Shown here: positions 36,451 through 45,803 of the stretch, piece by piece | Layout: the number at the start of each line of letters is the position of its first letter | Numbering within the stretch: the stretch's first letter is position 1 | NCBI GenBank assembly: GCA_029432775.1 | Contig: JAROAZ010000010.1 | Location: 1 to 64,000, forward strand | From: Pontiellaceae bacterium B12227 | Lineage (GTDB): Bacteria > Verrucomicrobiota > Kiritimatiellia > Kiritimatiellales > Pontiellaceae | Direction: 5' to 3' | DNA: 64,000 bases | Notes under the pieces: model-generated | The model's input: the letters and a program-made list of their open reading frames with translations, nothing else | Told to the model about the DNA's origin: nothing | The model's database searches: none | Position numbers and translations under genes: made by a program

Positions 36451-37104
36451 ATGACCACCATTCGAAAAAGTTTATATAGCCTCATTGTTCTAGCTGCAGG
36501 AATCGGTACCGCTCAGGGTGCCGTTGTTCTGCTCGACACCTCGACCACCAATTCCATTGTCGCAATCTATGAAAGCCAGGGGAAGATCATCGGCGACGAA
36601 GCTGCAACCCTCTATCTGTCTACCAGTGGAATCAGCAGCAGTGCCGGTGGTCTGGAAATTGATCTCTTCGCTCACGCGGAACACCCGAAAAACTATACCA
36701 GCTCCATTGTGCTTGGGGCGGATTTTGCCACCGTTACCTCCGGCGAAGTGATTAACCTGGAAACTGCATTCAACACAGGCCCGACAACGCTCGTTGAACT
36801 GCTTGAAACCAGTGGAAGCGCGGTATCTGAAACGTACGACGGCTATCTGGCCTTCCGGTTCGATGCCGGCGCCGGACAATATTATTATGGAGCGGCCGAA
36901 ATTACGGCAACAGCCACCCGTTCCACCTCCGACTCAAACGCCACCGCAATGTTTATCATCAAGCGTATGGCCTATAACGACACCGCCGACGAAGGCCTCC
37001 TTACCGGAGCAACCTTTGAAGCGGTTCCGGAACCGGCGGTGGTTACTCTTGTGCTGAGTTGCGGAATTGCCGCTCTGGGCATTAGACGCATCTTCAATGT
37101 CTGA
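36451..37104 (+). CDS. PEP-CTERM sorted surface protein
   Basis: 217 residues. Signal peptide about 1-23, a Thr/Ser-rich beta-type body and a C-terminal sorting signal: VPEP, a hydrophobic helix (VVTLVLSCGIAALGI) and RRIFN. Such proteins are cleaved by exosortase and exposed at the surface or in the exopolysaccharide matrix. AAAAGGA precedes the start. It is followed by a strong terminator. No exosortase in the window. Confidence 0.85.
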   Translation: MTTIRKSLYSLIVLAAGIGTAQGAVVLLDTSTTNSIVAIYESQGKIIGDEAATLYLSTSGISSSAGGLEIDLFAHAEHPKNYTSSIVLGADFATVTSGEVINLETAFNTGPTTLVELLETSGSAVSETYDGYLAFRFDAGAGQYYYGAAEITATATRSTSDSNATAMFIIKRMAYNDTADEGLLTGATFEAVPEPAVVTLVLSCGIAALGIRRIFNV

Positions 37105-37125
37105 TTCGTTCACCAGCCCGAACTC

Positions 37126-37153
37126 AAAAGGCGGCCATCCCCGGCCGCCTTTT
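37126..37153 (+). terminator. Rho-independent terminator after the PEP-CTERM gene
   Basis: Perfect 11-bp stem AAAAGGCGGCC / GGCCGCCTTTT with a six-base loop, followed by further T-rich sequence. Located 22 bases after the stop codon. Confidence 0.9.
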
Positions 37154-37204
37154 CCTTTTCCCTTTTTCCGTGTCATTCGTTGCTTACAGGGCTATTTTGC
37201 TCTG

Positions 37205-38455
37205 ATGAATCTCTCTAAGTTTGGTGAAAAGTTTACACAGAAGGCGGGAATTACCCAGCTGATGGACGATCTGGGCTCCGCCATGGCGGGCGGTGATATG
37301 CTGATGCTGGGCGGCGGCAACCCCGCACATATTCCGGAAGTGCAGCAGCTGTTCCGCGAACGGATGGAGGCCATTCTGGCTGAGCCGCACGGTTTCGAAG
37401 CCATGATCGGGAACTATGACGGCTCGCGGGGCAATGAGGCCTTTATTGAAGCGCTGGCCGAACTGCTGCGGAATGAATTCGGCTGGAACATCACTCCCAA
37501 AAATATTGCGCTGACCAACGGAGCGCAGAGCGGCCTGTTCTATCTGTTCAATCTATTTGCAGGCGATATGCCGGACGGATCGAAAAAGAAAATTCTTTTT
37601 CCGCTGACGCCGGAATACATCGGCTATGCCGACGCCGGCCTTTCCGAAGACTTTTTCACGGCCCGGCGGCCGAGCATTGAGCTGATCGGAGACCGGCTCT
37701 TTAAATACCATGTGAATTTCCAGGAGCTGGAAGTGGGCGACGACATCGGAGCCATCTGCGTTTCCCGCCCCACCAACCCGACCGGCAATGTGCTGAGCGA
37801 TGAGGAGATTCTGCACCTGAATGCCATCGCGGAAGAAAAAGGCATTCCGTTCATCATTGATGGTGCCTATGGAACGCCCTTCCCCAACATTATTTATACC
37901 GATGCCCAGCCCATCTGGAGCTCCAACACCGTGCTGACCATGAGTCTCTCAAAGTTCGGGCTGCCCAACCTGCGCACCGGCATCGTGATTGCCCGGGAGG
38001 AGATCGCTTCTGCCATCGGCGACATTAACGGCGTGATGAACCTCGCGCCCGGCGGGCTCGGAGCCAAACTGGCCATGGAAATGGTGAGAAACGGCGAAAT
38101 TATGCGGATCAGCCGGGAGATTATTCAGCCCTTTTATCAGCGTAAAGCGTTCCAAACTCTGGAACTTTTTGAACAGGAACTCGCGAACGTGCCCTGCAAA
38201 ATCCATAAACCGGAGGGCGCTCTGTTTCTCTGGCTGTGGTTTAAAGATCTGCCCATCACTGCCACTGAGCTTTATGAACGGCTGAAGGAACGCAATACGC
38301 TGATTGTTCCGGGCAGCTATTTTTTCCCGGGGCTGGAACACGAGGAGTGGCCGCATAAACATGAATGCATCCGCGTGACCTATGCACAGGACGATGCGGT
38401 GGTCGCCGAGGGAGTCAAAGTGATTTGCGAAGAAGTCAGGCGGCTCTACCGATAA
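37205..38455 (+). CDS. avtA: Valine-pyruvate aminotransferase-type PLP enzyme
   Basis: 416 residues, matching AvtA (417). Fold-type I aminotransferase features: GNYDGSRGNEAFIEALA, SRPTNPTGNVLSDEE, IDGAYGTPFPNI, the PLP lysine Lys 250 in SLSKFGLPNLRTG, and a late Arg in ECIRVTYAQ. It interconverts valine/alanine with their keto acids. Start set at MNLSKFG, which matches the family N-terminus; the longer frame crosses the terminator. No clear ribosome-binding site. Confidence 0.85.
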   Translation: MNLSKFGEKFTQKAGITQLMDDLGSAMAGGDMLMLGGGNPAHIPEVQQLFRERMEAILAEPHGFEAMIGNYDGSRGNEAFIEALAELLRNEFGWNITPKNIALTNGAQSGLFYLFNLFAGDMPDGSKKKILFPLTPEYIGYADAGLSEDFFTARRPSIELIGDRLFKYHVNFQELEVGDDIGAICVSRPTNPTGNVLSDEEILHLNAIAEEKGIPFIIDGAYGTPFPNIIYTDAQPIWSSNTVLTMSLSKFGLPNLRTGIVIAREEIASAIGDINGVMNLAPGGLGAKLAMEMVRNGEIMRISREIIQPFYQRKAFQTLELFEQELANVPCKIHKPEGALFLWLWFKDLPITATELYERLKERNTLIVPGSYFFPGLEHEEWPHKHECIRVTYAQDDAVVAEGVKVICEEVRRLYR

Positions 38456-38613
38456 TTCATTGAACATTTCTGAGTTTCTTTGTCAAAGACTGGGCACCCG
38501 GGAGGCGTATTTACAGGGTTGGGGATGTTGAACCTGCTCACCGCATAGTCTAAACTGTATCTGTTTTATACGTTTCGCATACGCATTACTTACTACGTAC
38601 TGAAGGAATTCCG

Positions 38614-39561
38614 ATGAGGATCGATTTATCTCTTTTACTGGTCTCGCTGGCAGCAACCACGCTGGCGGACGATGTGATTCTAAAAGGCGGCGCCAAAATT
38701 CAGGCTCCTGTGCTGAAAAAAGCGGACGACTCCACCGTGCTGGATCTGGGCTTTGATGTGCTCCGGGTGCCGAACAACGAAATTCTGGCCACCTTCGAAG
38801 ACGAAGCGACCGGCAGCACCATCAGCGCCGACACGAATGGACTCTACTCCACCCAGGTGCCCAACCGCATCACGACTGCCGAAGCCGCGAAGCTCTATGC
38901 CCCTTCCGTCGTATTGGTAAAAACCGCCGCAGGTCTGGGATCGGGATTCTTCATCAATAAAGAAGGATACCTGATCACCAACTTCCACGTGATCGCCGGG
39001 GAAAAGAAAATTTCCGTCACCCAGTTCCTTCAGGAAAATCAGGTACTGCGCCGCATCGTTCACAAAGAAGTGGAAATTGTGGCCACCGCCCCGTTCCACG
39101 ATCTGGTTGTGCTGAAACTCAAAAACTTTGATACGGAAATCACACCGGTCATCTTTGCGCCGGAAGAAAACCTCAGTATCGGCGAAGCCGTTTTTGCCAT
39201 CGGCAACCCCCTCGGCCTGGAACGCAGTGTGACCGAAGGCGTACTCAGCCAGACGCATCGGAACTTCGGCGGGATTCTATACCTGCAGGTCGATGCGGCA
39301 GTCAATCCCGGCAACTCCGGCGGACCGCTCTTCAATGCCCGCGGCCAGGTGATCGGCGTCATCAATATGGGCGTCCCGTCCATGGAAGGTCTCAACTTCG
39401 CCATTCCAGCCCGCCATTCAAAATATATGCTCGAGCACATCGATGCCTTTGCATACGACGCCACCAACCCGGAGTCCGGCTTTGTCTATCCCGATGCGCC
39501 GCGCCGTCCCGGCAAATTTTCATCCGAACAAAAGGAAAATTCCGATGTCACTCTTCCCTAA
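38614..39561 (+). CDS. Secreted trypsin-like (HtrA-type) serine protease without PDZ
   Basis: 315 residues. Signal peptide 1-18. Triad His 125 (NFHVIAG), Asp 163 (HDLVVL), Ser 235 (GNSGGPLF). The HtrA-like order is clear, but the chain ends about 65 residues after the serine, so there is no PDZ domain. An SHD1-like segment may precede the protease domain (DVILKGGAKIQAPVLKK). Periplasmic. Start behind GAAGGAA. It overlaps the next gene by 17 bases. Confidence 0.85.
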   Translation: MRIDLSLLLVSLAATTLADDVILKGGAKIQAPVLKKADDSTVLDLGFDVLRVPNNEILATFEDEATGSTISADTNGLYSTQVPNRITTAEAAKLYAPSVVLVKTAAGLGSGFFINKEGYLITNFHVIAGEKKISVTQFLQENQVLRRIVHKEVEIVATAPFHDLVVLKLKNFDTEITPVIFAPEENLSIGEAVFAIGNPLGLERSVTEGVLSQTHRNFGGILYLQVDAAVNPGNSGGPLFNARGQVIGVINMGVPSMEGLNFAIPARHSKYMLEHIDAFAYDATNPESGFVYPDAPRRPGKFSSEQKENSDVTLP

Positions 39562-41185
39562 GCTCTCCGCACTCTCCCTGTTGGTGGCGCTGCCGCTTTC
39601 TTCGGTTGCCCTTCAGCGCACCGACCTCCTCCCGCCTCAAGGCCGGGCTTACGTCAGCATTTCCAATACATCCGATTTTCTTGCTGAACTGCAGCAATCG
39701 TCTATTGGTAAACTCTGGGCCGACCAGCAGTTTCAGGATTTCATTGGTAACCCCGACAAAGAAACGCTGAACTCCTTCTTCTTCGACGGTGAGTCTAAAG
39801 AGGAAGATGATGTTTTTGTTGAGCAGATGAAAATGCTCACCGGCGAGGTCATCCTTGCTTTCGATATTAAGAAAGACGACATCTACATCATCGCCGATAT
39901 GAGCGAAGACGACTTTAAACGCGGGCTGGAGCTGGATGACCGGTTGCGGAACGTGATTGAAAATCCATTCGAAATTGTAAAGAGCTCATTCCAGGGGGTG
40001 GAAATTGTTCAGCATATCGACAGTCCCGGTTCCGCAGATGAAAACTCCTCCTGGCAGACCCACGTAGGCCGGACATTCGTTCTGGGCTACTCCCGCGAGT
40101 GGGTTGAACAATGCATCGTCCGTCTCAAGAAGGACGAGATGAAAGAGCCGAAGGGCAACCCGACCATGACCATCAACCTTCCGGTGAACGCCCTGGTGCT
40201 CGATTCAGTGGAAGGACAGGAAGAAGACCGCGCCCTTTTTGATGCCCTCGGCCTGCTGGGCGTAGAAAACTTCAGTTGCAGAATCGAATTGCGCGACTCC
40301 GAAATGGTCGTCGATAACAACCTGTCTGTTGATGACCTGCGTCGCGGTTTGTTTGCTCTGCTCGACACCGAACCGTCGGAACTGCCCACAGTCACTTTTA
40401 TTCCTGAAAACCTGGCCTCGCTGGAAGTCGGGCGCTTTGACCTCTTCGGTCTATGGAAAGAAATCCCGACCATTCTCACGCAGGCCGATCCGGATTCCAA
40501 ACCGCAGTTTGATATGATGCTGGCCATGGTCCAGCAACAGACGGGGATCAATTTAGAGCAGGATCTGCTGGCCCACCTCGGCACAAAATATCTGGCATTT
40601 TCCACCGAGGGCAAAAAGCAAACCTCCATCATTGCGCTTGAGCTTGAAGACGGCATCTCTTTCAAGCAGGGGCTGGAGTCCGCCCTTACGGCGCCTTCCG
40701 TACGACCGTATGTGGCCTCTGCTTTGGAAATTTCAGATTTTCTCGATCACGCCATCTATACCCTCAAGGACGCTCCTCAGGACGACACCGTCGGCATTGC
40801 AATTACCGACGACTATTTGCTCTATGGAGAGCCCGAAGGCCTTCGCCAAATCATTCGAAGCATCAGCAGCGAAGCCGCGGCCAATATGGCATTCGAACAA
40901 ACTGAACTCGTTAAAGGCCTCCGGAAAGAGGTCCCCGGTGCTGCGTTCGGCTTCGGAGCCATCGACTGGAAACGGAACATGGACGCCATTCTGGCCGAGC
41001 TGATCAAGCCGGAGTACAGAACGCTGATTGAACAGAACTGGGCCACCAGCGGCTCCGCCCTGCCTCCCCCCGATTTCAATAAACTTCCGCCGGCCGACCA
41101 TATCGCGTCGTTCTTCAACGTGTCCTATCAGTACGTCGAAGCAAACAACAACGGCCTCCACCAGAAAATTATCCTCAAATACTAA
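39545..41185 (+). CDS. Secreted protein of unknown function (DUF3352-like)
   Basis: 546 residues with signal peptide 1-22. No catalytic motif; the body alternates LL..L..EL helices and strands (ISNTSDFLAEL; GAIDWKRNMDAILAEL), resembling DUF3352-type periplasmic proteins. Start at MSLFPKLS behind AAAGGAAA, overlapping the protease gene, so likely the same operon. Function unknown. Confidence 0.7.
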   Translation: MSLFPKLSALSLLVALPLSSVALQRTDLLPPQGRAYVSISNTSDFLAELQQSSIGKLWADQQFQDFIGNPDKETLNSFFFDGESKEEDDVFVEQMKMLTGEVILAFDIKKDDIYIIADMSEDDFKRGLELDDRLRNVIENPFEIVKSSFQGVEIVQHIDSPGSADENSSWQTHVGRTFVLGYSREWVEQCIVRLKKDEMKEPKGNPTMTINLPVNALVLDSVEGQEEDRALFDALGLLGVENFSCRIELRDSEMVVDNNLSVDDLRRGLFALLDTEPSELPTVTFIPENLASLEVGRFDLFGLWKEIPTILTQADPDSKPQFDMMLAMVQQQTGINLEQDLLAHLGTKYLAFSTEGKKQTSIIALELEDGISFKQGLESALTAPSVRPYVASALEISDFLDHAIYTLKDAPQDDTVGIAITDDYLLYGEPEGLRQIIRSISSEAAANMAFEQTELVKGLRKEVPGAAFGFGAIDWKRNMDAILAELIKPEYRTLIEQNWATSGSALPPPDFNKLPPADHIASFFNVSYQYVEANNNGLHQKIILKY

Positions 41186-41197
41186 CGGAAATCAGAT

Positions 41198-43387
41198 ATG
41201 CGCGTTCTTACCACTTTACTAGCGGCCGGGCTGCTTGGATCCACTGCACTGGCGGATGAGACGGAAACTCCCCGGGATTTCGGTTTCCAACCATTGGAAA
41301 TCTACAAATTTAAAATGGGCTCCTCCCGCCTGGTGATTGCCGATATTAACAGCGACGGGCTCGACGATGTCCTCTTCGCCAACAACCATGTTTCCCGGCT
41401 CGAAATTCTCGTCCGGAAACCCAATGGCGAAAAGCTGGCCGACCTTCCTGAACTCGAAGACCGCTTTGAGGACAAAGGTATTATTGTGGACCAGGGCATT
41501 AAAGCGTTGCGCGTGGACGACCTCAACAGCGACGGCCGCCTCGACATCGTCACCTTCGGCACCGCCATTGGTCTACAGATCCGCTATCAGAATGACGACG
41601 GCTCTTTCCAGACTCCGGAACGCATCTTTATCAAAAACCCGGCTTCCGTCACCACCATCCAGATCGGCGATCTGAACCAGGATGACCTGAAAGATATTCT
41701 GGTCAGCCATCGCGATGAAGCCGAGCTGCTCTGGAACAGCAATGAGAAGCCGTTTCTCGAAAAGAAGACCCTCACCTTTGCCGGCGACAAAAGCTTCTTC
41801 GGCGACATCGCCGACGTAAACAAAGACGGCATTCCGGATCTGGCATTCCATTTCAGCACCACGCGGAACCCGCTCAAGATTCACTACGGGAAGGGAGCAG
41901 GCATCTTCGGCATGGAGCAGCCGGTTGACCTGCCTCCGCGTCAGTACATGGACATTCTTCAAACCAACGGCTCCGACCCGCAGATCGGCATGGTGCTCCG
42001 CAACCGTCTCGCTTTCCGCCTGTACGACTTCGTCGAAAAAGAACAGCCGCAGTTGATGGAAGCACAGGAAGTATCGCCCGGCCGCATTGGCCTGGAAGGC
42101 ACCAACAAAAAAGCCTCCCCGGCCTGGATCACGGCCGATTTCAATGCAGACGGCATGGACGACCTGCTCGTCGCGGCTCCTGAACTGAGCCGCCTGCACC
42201 TCTACACCGGAACCGAAACCGGGCTCGATCCCGAACCGCAGCGGATCGACACGCTCTCCGAAGTCACCCGCATGTCCCGCTCTGCAAACGGCGACATTCT
42301 CGTGGTCAGTAAAAAAGAGAAGATCGCGGCCCTGCATTCCGCCGACAATCTCAAACGCTTTCCCGCCATCCAGAAACTGCCCGGCGATGTACTCGCCGCC
42401 AGTACCGTTGAATCCGGCACCGATGCCTGGTTTGTCTGCAAAGACAGCGACAAGGAACTCCTGTTGGTTAAGCAGAGCGGCGCCACAGATGAACATGAAG
42501 TTTTCTATCTAGACATGCAGAACGATCCCGCAGATATGCTGGCGTTCAGCCTGCCCGACGGGAAGACCGGCATTATCTTCTTCATGGCCTACGACACTCC
42601 GAAGATGCATCTCTTCGATGGTGAAAATATTGAAGAACTCTCCAGCGAATCGTTCCGTGCGCTGACCCAGCGCCTGACTCTTTCCAATATTCGGATGGCC
42701 ACGCCCGGCGACGGCTCCGTTTTGACGGTTGCGCAGGGTGCCATTGCCCGCCAGTTCGAGTGGAAGGACGGCCGCTACGAAGCAACCCGCCAGTTCAACC
42801 CGGAAAATCCGCGGGGAGAGTTGATTGCCTCCACCCCGTACACGATGCTCGACGGCTCCACCGGCACCTTTTTCTACGACCGCAACTCGGGCGACCTCGT
42901 CCGTTTTGCAACCGAGGGTGATGACTGGGGGAAAATCCACATTCCCGATGCCGACCAAACCATTTTCGATCTCGTTCAGCTGAAACACGGCAAACGCGAT
43001 ATCATCGTAATGCTCGACCGCACCGGCATCAATGAGGTCATGGGCAACGGCACGAAACTCGATGTTGAAGTGGCGGCCGAATATATCTCGCCTTCGGACA
43101 ACCCGCTGCTGGCCTATGCCAAACGCATCAAGCTGGGCTCCCCGCCCCGCCCGATGGTTGCCCTGGTTGACCCCTCCAACCGATCCATTGAAATCTGCAC
43201 ACAAAAAGGCGACGCGCTGAAGAACGAACTGGTCTTCGAAGTCTTCCTCACCTCCGACTTTGCCAACGTGGGCAAATCCCGCGGCACCGAACCACACGAT
43301 ATGGAAACCGGCGACCTCAACGGCGACGGCATCGGCGACCTCGTCGTCCTCGCCCATGACAAGCTGTTGATTTACCTCGGGGAATAA
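41198..43387 (+). CDS. Secreted FG-GAP/VCBS-repeat propeller protein
   Basis: 729 residues, signal peptide 1-19. Six or more Asp-rich repeats of the FG-GAP/VCBS kind (DINSDGLDDVLF, DLNSDGRLDIVTF, DLNQDDLKDILV, DVNKDGIPDLAF, DFNADGMDDLLV, DLNGDGIGDLVV) that bind Ca2+ and form beta-propellers. No hydrolase domain is added. Probably a surface or periplasmic binding protein. Codons near 41285 contain a perfect TTCCAA palindrome. Third gene of the run. Confidence 0.85.
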   Translation: MRVLTTLLAAGLLGSTALADETETPRDFGFQPLEIYKFKMGSSRLVIADINSDGLDDVLFANNHVSRLEILVRKPNGEKLADLPELEDRFEDKGIIVDQGIKALRVDDLNSDGRLDIVTFGTAIGLQIRYQNDDGSFQTPERIFIKNPASVTTIQIGDLNQDDLKDILVSHRDEAELLWNSNEKPFLEKKTLTFAGDKSFFGDIADVNKDGIPDLAFHFSTTRNPLKIHYGKGAGIFGMEQPVDLPPRQYMDILQTNGSDPQIGMVLRNRLAFRLYDFVEKEQPQLMEAQEVSPGRIGLEGTNKKASPAWITADFNADGMDDLLVAAPELSRLHLYTGTETGLDPEPQRIDTLSEVTRMSRSANGDILVVSKKEKIAALHSADNLKRFPAIQKLPGDVLAASTVESGTDAWFVCKDSDKELLLVKQSGATDEHEVFYLDMQNDPADMLAFSLPDGKTGIIFFMAYDTPKMHLFDGENIEELSSESFRALTQRLTLSNIRMATPGDGSVLTVAQGAIARQFEWKDGRYEATRQFNPENPRGELIASTPYTMLDGSTGTFFYDRNSGDLVRFATEGDDWGKIHIPDADQTIFDLVQLKHGKRDIIVMLDRTGINEVMGNGTKLDVEVAAEYISPSDNPLLAYAKRIKLGSPPRPMVALVDPSNRSIEICTQKGDALKNELVFEVFLTSDFANVGKSRGTEPHDMETGDLNGDGIGDLVVLAHDKLLIYLGE

Positions 43388-43402
43388 GTCTGGGCGCATT
43401 GC

Positions 43403-44485
43403 ATGAAAACAAGATGGGCAGCAGCAACGCTTCTCCTGATACCATTCTGCGCGCAGGCGAATGCCGGAACGCCGCTGATGTGGGCCGGTATGCTGCACCT
43501 CATGTTCGGCAATCTGCTCATCGGGATACTTGAAGGCCTGTTGCTGGGCTGGCTGTTCAAAGCTCCGAAAGGGAAGGCGATCAGTCTGCTGATTGCGGCG
43601 AACTATCTCTCCGCCTGGGCCGGCGCATTTCTGGTGGAACGGCTCACCCGACTGCCGGACATCACCATTGAAAACCTGAAACCGTGGCTGATCTTCTTCT
43701 TCGTTCTGGCATTTATTCTCACCCTGCTGATCGAACTCCCTTTTTTCCGGGCGGCTCTCCGGAAGCGAGAACGTTCATTCAGAGCAGCCATTAAACCAAC
43801 CGTCCTGATTCACTTGATCAGCTATGCCCTGCTGACGGTCTGGTACGGAATGGCCAGTGGGACTTCGATCCTGAAGCTCAACGTGGTAGCGGCCTCCGAA
43901 CTTCAGCCCGCAGCAGGCTACACGCTCTATTTTATTTCCAATGATGGGAAAACCGTCATCCGGCAGCCCTTGTCCAGCGAAGCCCCCGAAGCGATCTGCG
44001 ACATTTCATCCACAAACCGGAACGACCGGCTCTTTGCCCGAATGGTTCAGGGCGGAGGCTTCAATCTTTCTATCCGTTATGATGCAGAGCGCCCTCGGAA
44101 TTATACCGTAGACACGCTTCTTCTGAATGTTGCCCAGACCGCTTCTCAACACGGGCTCCAGGAGAAAGACCCCCAAGGGGATCCAGGCGGAACATGGAAT
44201 AATTTCGGCGAGGTTCCGGCATTGGCCGCTTCCAATGGTTGGAAATACCGCACCGGCTTCTGGGCGGGCGAAGGGATCAGCGGCGAAGGTCCCGGCGGAG
44301 AAAACTTCCGCTACGCCCTGGAAACACCCTTTGCATCGTGGAACATTCGCAATGCGATATCTCTCGGAGATTCCCTGCTTGTTTTCCAACTGGGACGGGA
44401 GCAGGTCTGCATTCTGGATCATCATTCAAAGCGCATTGCCCTGCTCGCCCGCGGCCGTGGACCGCTGGTGGCAGCGCAGCCGTAG
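43403..44485 (+). CDS. Membrane protein with large soluble C-terminal domain
   Basis: 360 residues. Signal-like N-terminus (to about residue 21) and four further helices up to about 155, then a soluble domain (AGYTLYFISNDGKTVI; WNNFGEVPAL; GDSLLVFQLGREQVCILD) with beta-propeller-like strands. No recognised family. It closes the four-gene run begun at 38614. A perfect TTCCAA palindrome lies in the gene at 44230-44244. Confidence 0.65.
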   Translation: MKTRWAAATLLLIPFCAQANAGTPLMWAGMLHLMFGNLLIGILEGLLLGWLFKAPKGKAISLLIAANYLSAWAGAFLVERLTRLPDITIENLKPWLIFFFVLAFILTLLIELPFFRAALRKRERSFRAAIKPTVLIHLISYALLTVWYGMASGTSILKLNVVAASELQPAAGYTLYFISNDGKTVIRQPLSSEAPEAICDISSTNRNDRLFARMVQGGGFNLSIRYDAERPRNYTVDTLLLNVAQTASQHGLQEKDPQGDPGGTWNNFGEVPALAASNGWKYRTGFWAGEGISGEGPGGENFRYALETPFASWNIRNAISLGDSLLVFQLGREQVCILDHHSKRIALLARGRGPLVAAQP

Positions 44486-44633
44486 CACGGTGGTCCGCTC
44501 TAACGGCACTGACTTATGGGGATGTTGCGCTGAAAACGCAACACTATTGAGCCTTGGACGCAGTCCAAAATCTTACGGAGCAATAGTAGTGTTTATTCGC
44601 GGTTCCATTCCGGATCCTGGCTAAAAGATTGCC

Positions 44634-44648
44634 TTCCAATGCTTGGAA
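44634..44648. repeat. Palindrome TTCCAATGCTTGGAA
   Basis: Perfect copy between the convergent gene ends at 44485 and 44652. This position argues against an operator role for every copy. Confidence 0.8.
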
Positions 44649-44651
44649 GAG

Positions 44652-45032
44652 TTATTCGGGTCTAAAGCTCTTCAAGATCAATTCGGACATCATGGAATAG
44701 TGTTTGGAATTGGCTGAAAGCAACGGTTCACCAAGGTTGATTGCTGTAGCCGCGATGAGAGCATCGGCTAAATAGAGCGAATGGCTTAGGCAATAACGCT
44801 CAAAAAAAAACATGGCCTGATAGGAAATGGCTTCATCAATTGGAACAACCTTGGCACTCCAGTATTTCAGCCCTTTCTTGAAGGCCGCAAGTTCTTCTTT
44901 GTTCCGCATGCCTTGGCACAATTCCATGTAGGTGACCGCTGAAATTGAAAATCCGGCCTCCTTATCCAACTTTCGTACGGCTTTGGCATTTCCGCGGCAA
45001 GCCCAGATAAGCACATCGCTGTCTATTATCAC
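44652..45032 (-). CDS. PIN-domain toxin, VapC-type
   Basis: 126 residues. Acidic PIN residues: Asp 4 and Asp 6 in MIIDSDVLIW, a glutamate in TYMELCQG and Asp in LADALIAATA. VapC toxins cleave tRNA or rRNA using Mg2+. The ATG overlaps the antitoxin stop by ATGA, the usual arrangement. Target RNA cannot be read from the sequence. Confidence 0.92.
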   Translation of the reverse strand: MIIDSDVLIWACRGNAKAVRKLDKEAGFSISAVTYMELCQGMRNKEELAAFKKGLKYWSAKVVPIDEAISYQAMFFFERYCLSHSLYLADALIAATAINLGEPLLSANSKHYSMMSELILKSFRPE

Positions 45033-45265
45033 AGTACACGTCCTTTACGGAGTCCGCGAACATAGCTATCGACATCCTGCATGTCCTTACGCTCACTCCA
45101 CATCCCCACCATGGGGTTTACCTGACCCTCAGCTTGTTCCCCGTCAACGGGAAGGATTCTCGCTTTGATCTTTCCACGGTTTGTAATGAGCACCTCTTCA
45201 CCGCGATCTACCGATTCCATGATATTTTTCAGATTGTACCGTAAATCCTTTGCCGTCGCCTTCAT
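45029..45265 (-). CDS. Phd/YefM-type antitoxin
   Basis: 78 residues. The N-terminal part MKATAKDLRYNLKNIMESVDRGEEVLITNRGK is the Phd/YefM DNA-binding fold; the C-terminal tail (QDVDSYVRGLRKG) should bind the PIN toxin. Ribosome-binding site AAGGAGG. The palindrome at 45282 just upstream is the expected autoregulatory operator. Confidence 0.9.
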   Translation of the reverse strand: MKATAKDLRYNLKNIMESVDRGEEVLITNRGKIKARILPVDGEQAEGQVNPMVGMWSERKDMQDVDSYVRGLRKGRVL

Positions 45266-45281
45266 AAGGCCTCCTTGAGTT

Positions 45282-45305
45282 AATATACATTTACATTTGT
45301 ATATT
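45282..45305. promoter_or_regulatory. Operator palindrome of the toxin-antitoxin pair
   Basis: AATATACA-N8-TGTATATT: perfect 8-bp arms beginning 17 bases before the antitoxin start, in AT-rich promoter-like DNA. Likely bound by the antitoxin. Confidence 0.7.
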
Positions 45306-45499
45306 TATATTTCAAGCCTACAGATGAAAAAGCAAAATAGCGATCAGCCCACTGAAGCCCGAGAGGCTCCGCTATTTTACATGTTACCTCTCGTCCATAG
45401 AATGGGGCAGAGTTGCAGACGCATGAAGATGAACCCAGTAATGCCGGAATGGAGACGAGATTTATTTTATCCACTGCCAACATCACGGCACACTCTGAG

Positions 45500-45688
45500 C
45501 GAAGCGATAGAGTGAGGCCGCTGCTTCGATGCTGTTTGTGCTGTCCCTTCAGGACAGATGGTTTGGCAAATGGAATACATGGGACGTTGCCCCATGCTAA
45601 TTTGTGTGTAGCGCTTTCAGCGCATGCTGTACGTGCTTAAGTCAGCGCAATTCGTGCTCCGCGCCGTGTACTGAACGGCGCGGAGCAC
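45500..45688. repeat. Chain of five hairpins before pheS
   Basis: In 190 bases: CGAAGC/GCTTCG (45500-45528), CTGTCC/GGACAG (45541-45557), CATGGG/CCCATG (45578-45596), GCGCT/AGCGC (45611-45623) and a 14-bp perfect stem GTGCTCCGCGCCGT (45654-45688, 7-base loop). This resembles composite intergenic REP-like elements of environmental bacteria; a structured RNA is another reading. No gene occupies 45306-45803. Confidence 0.65.
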
Positions 45689-45701
45689 CGTTCTACAGAT
45701 C

Positions 45702-45788
45702 TTCCAACCCTTGGAAGAAAGGGCAAAAAAGCAATTGCCATATTTTCCAGACCTTGGATGATAGGTGCTGTTTTTCCAAACCTTGGAA
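45702..45788. repeat. Three TTCCAA palindromes in front of pheS
   Basis: Two perfect copies at 45702-45716 (TTCCAACCCTTGGAA) and 45774-45788 (TTCCAAACCTTGGAA), and a degenerate one at 45745-45759 (ending TTGGAT). The last ends 15 bases before the pheS ATG. Confidence 0.85.
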
Positions 45789-45803
45789 AACGGGGATAAA
45801 ACT

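Noticed and set aside
41573-42496. 307-codon minus-strand frame
   Set aside because: Antisense shadow of the FG-GAP protein gene; composition is that of reversed Asp-rich repeats.
42509-43498. 329-codon minus-strand frame
   Set aside because: Antisense shadow of the same FG-GAP gene, running past its end into the next gene without signals.
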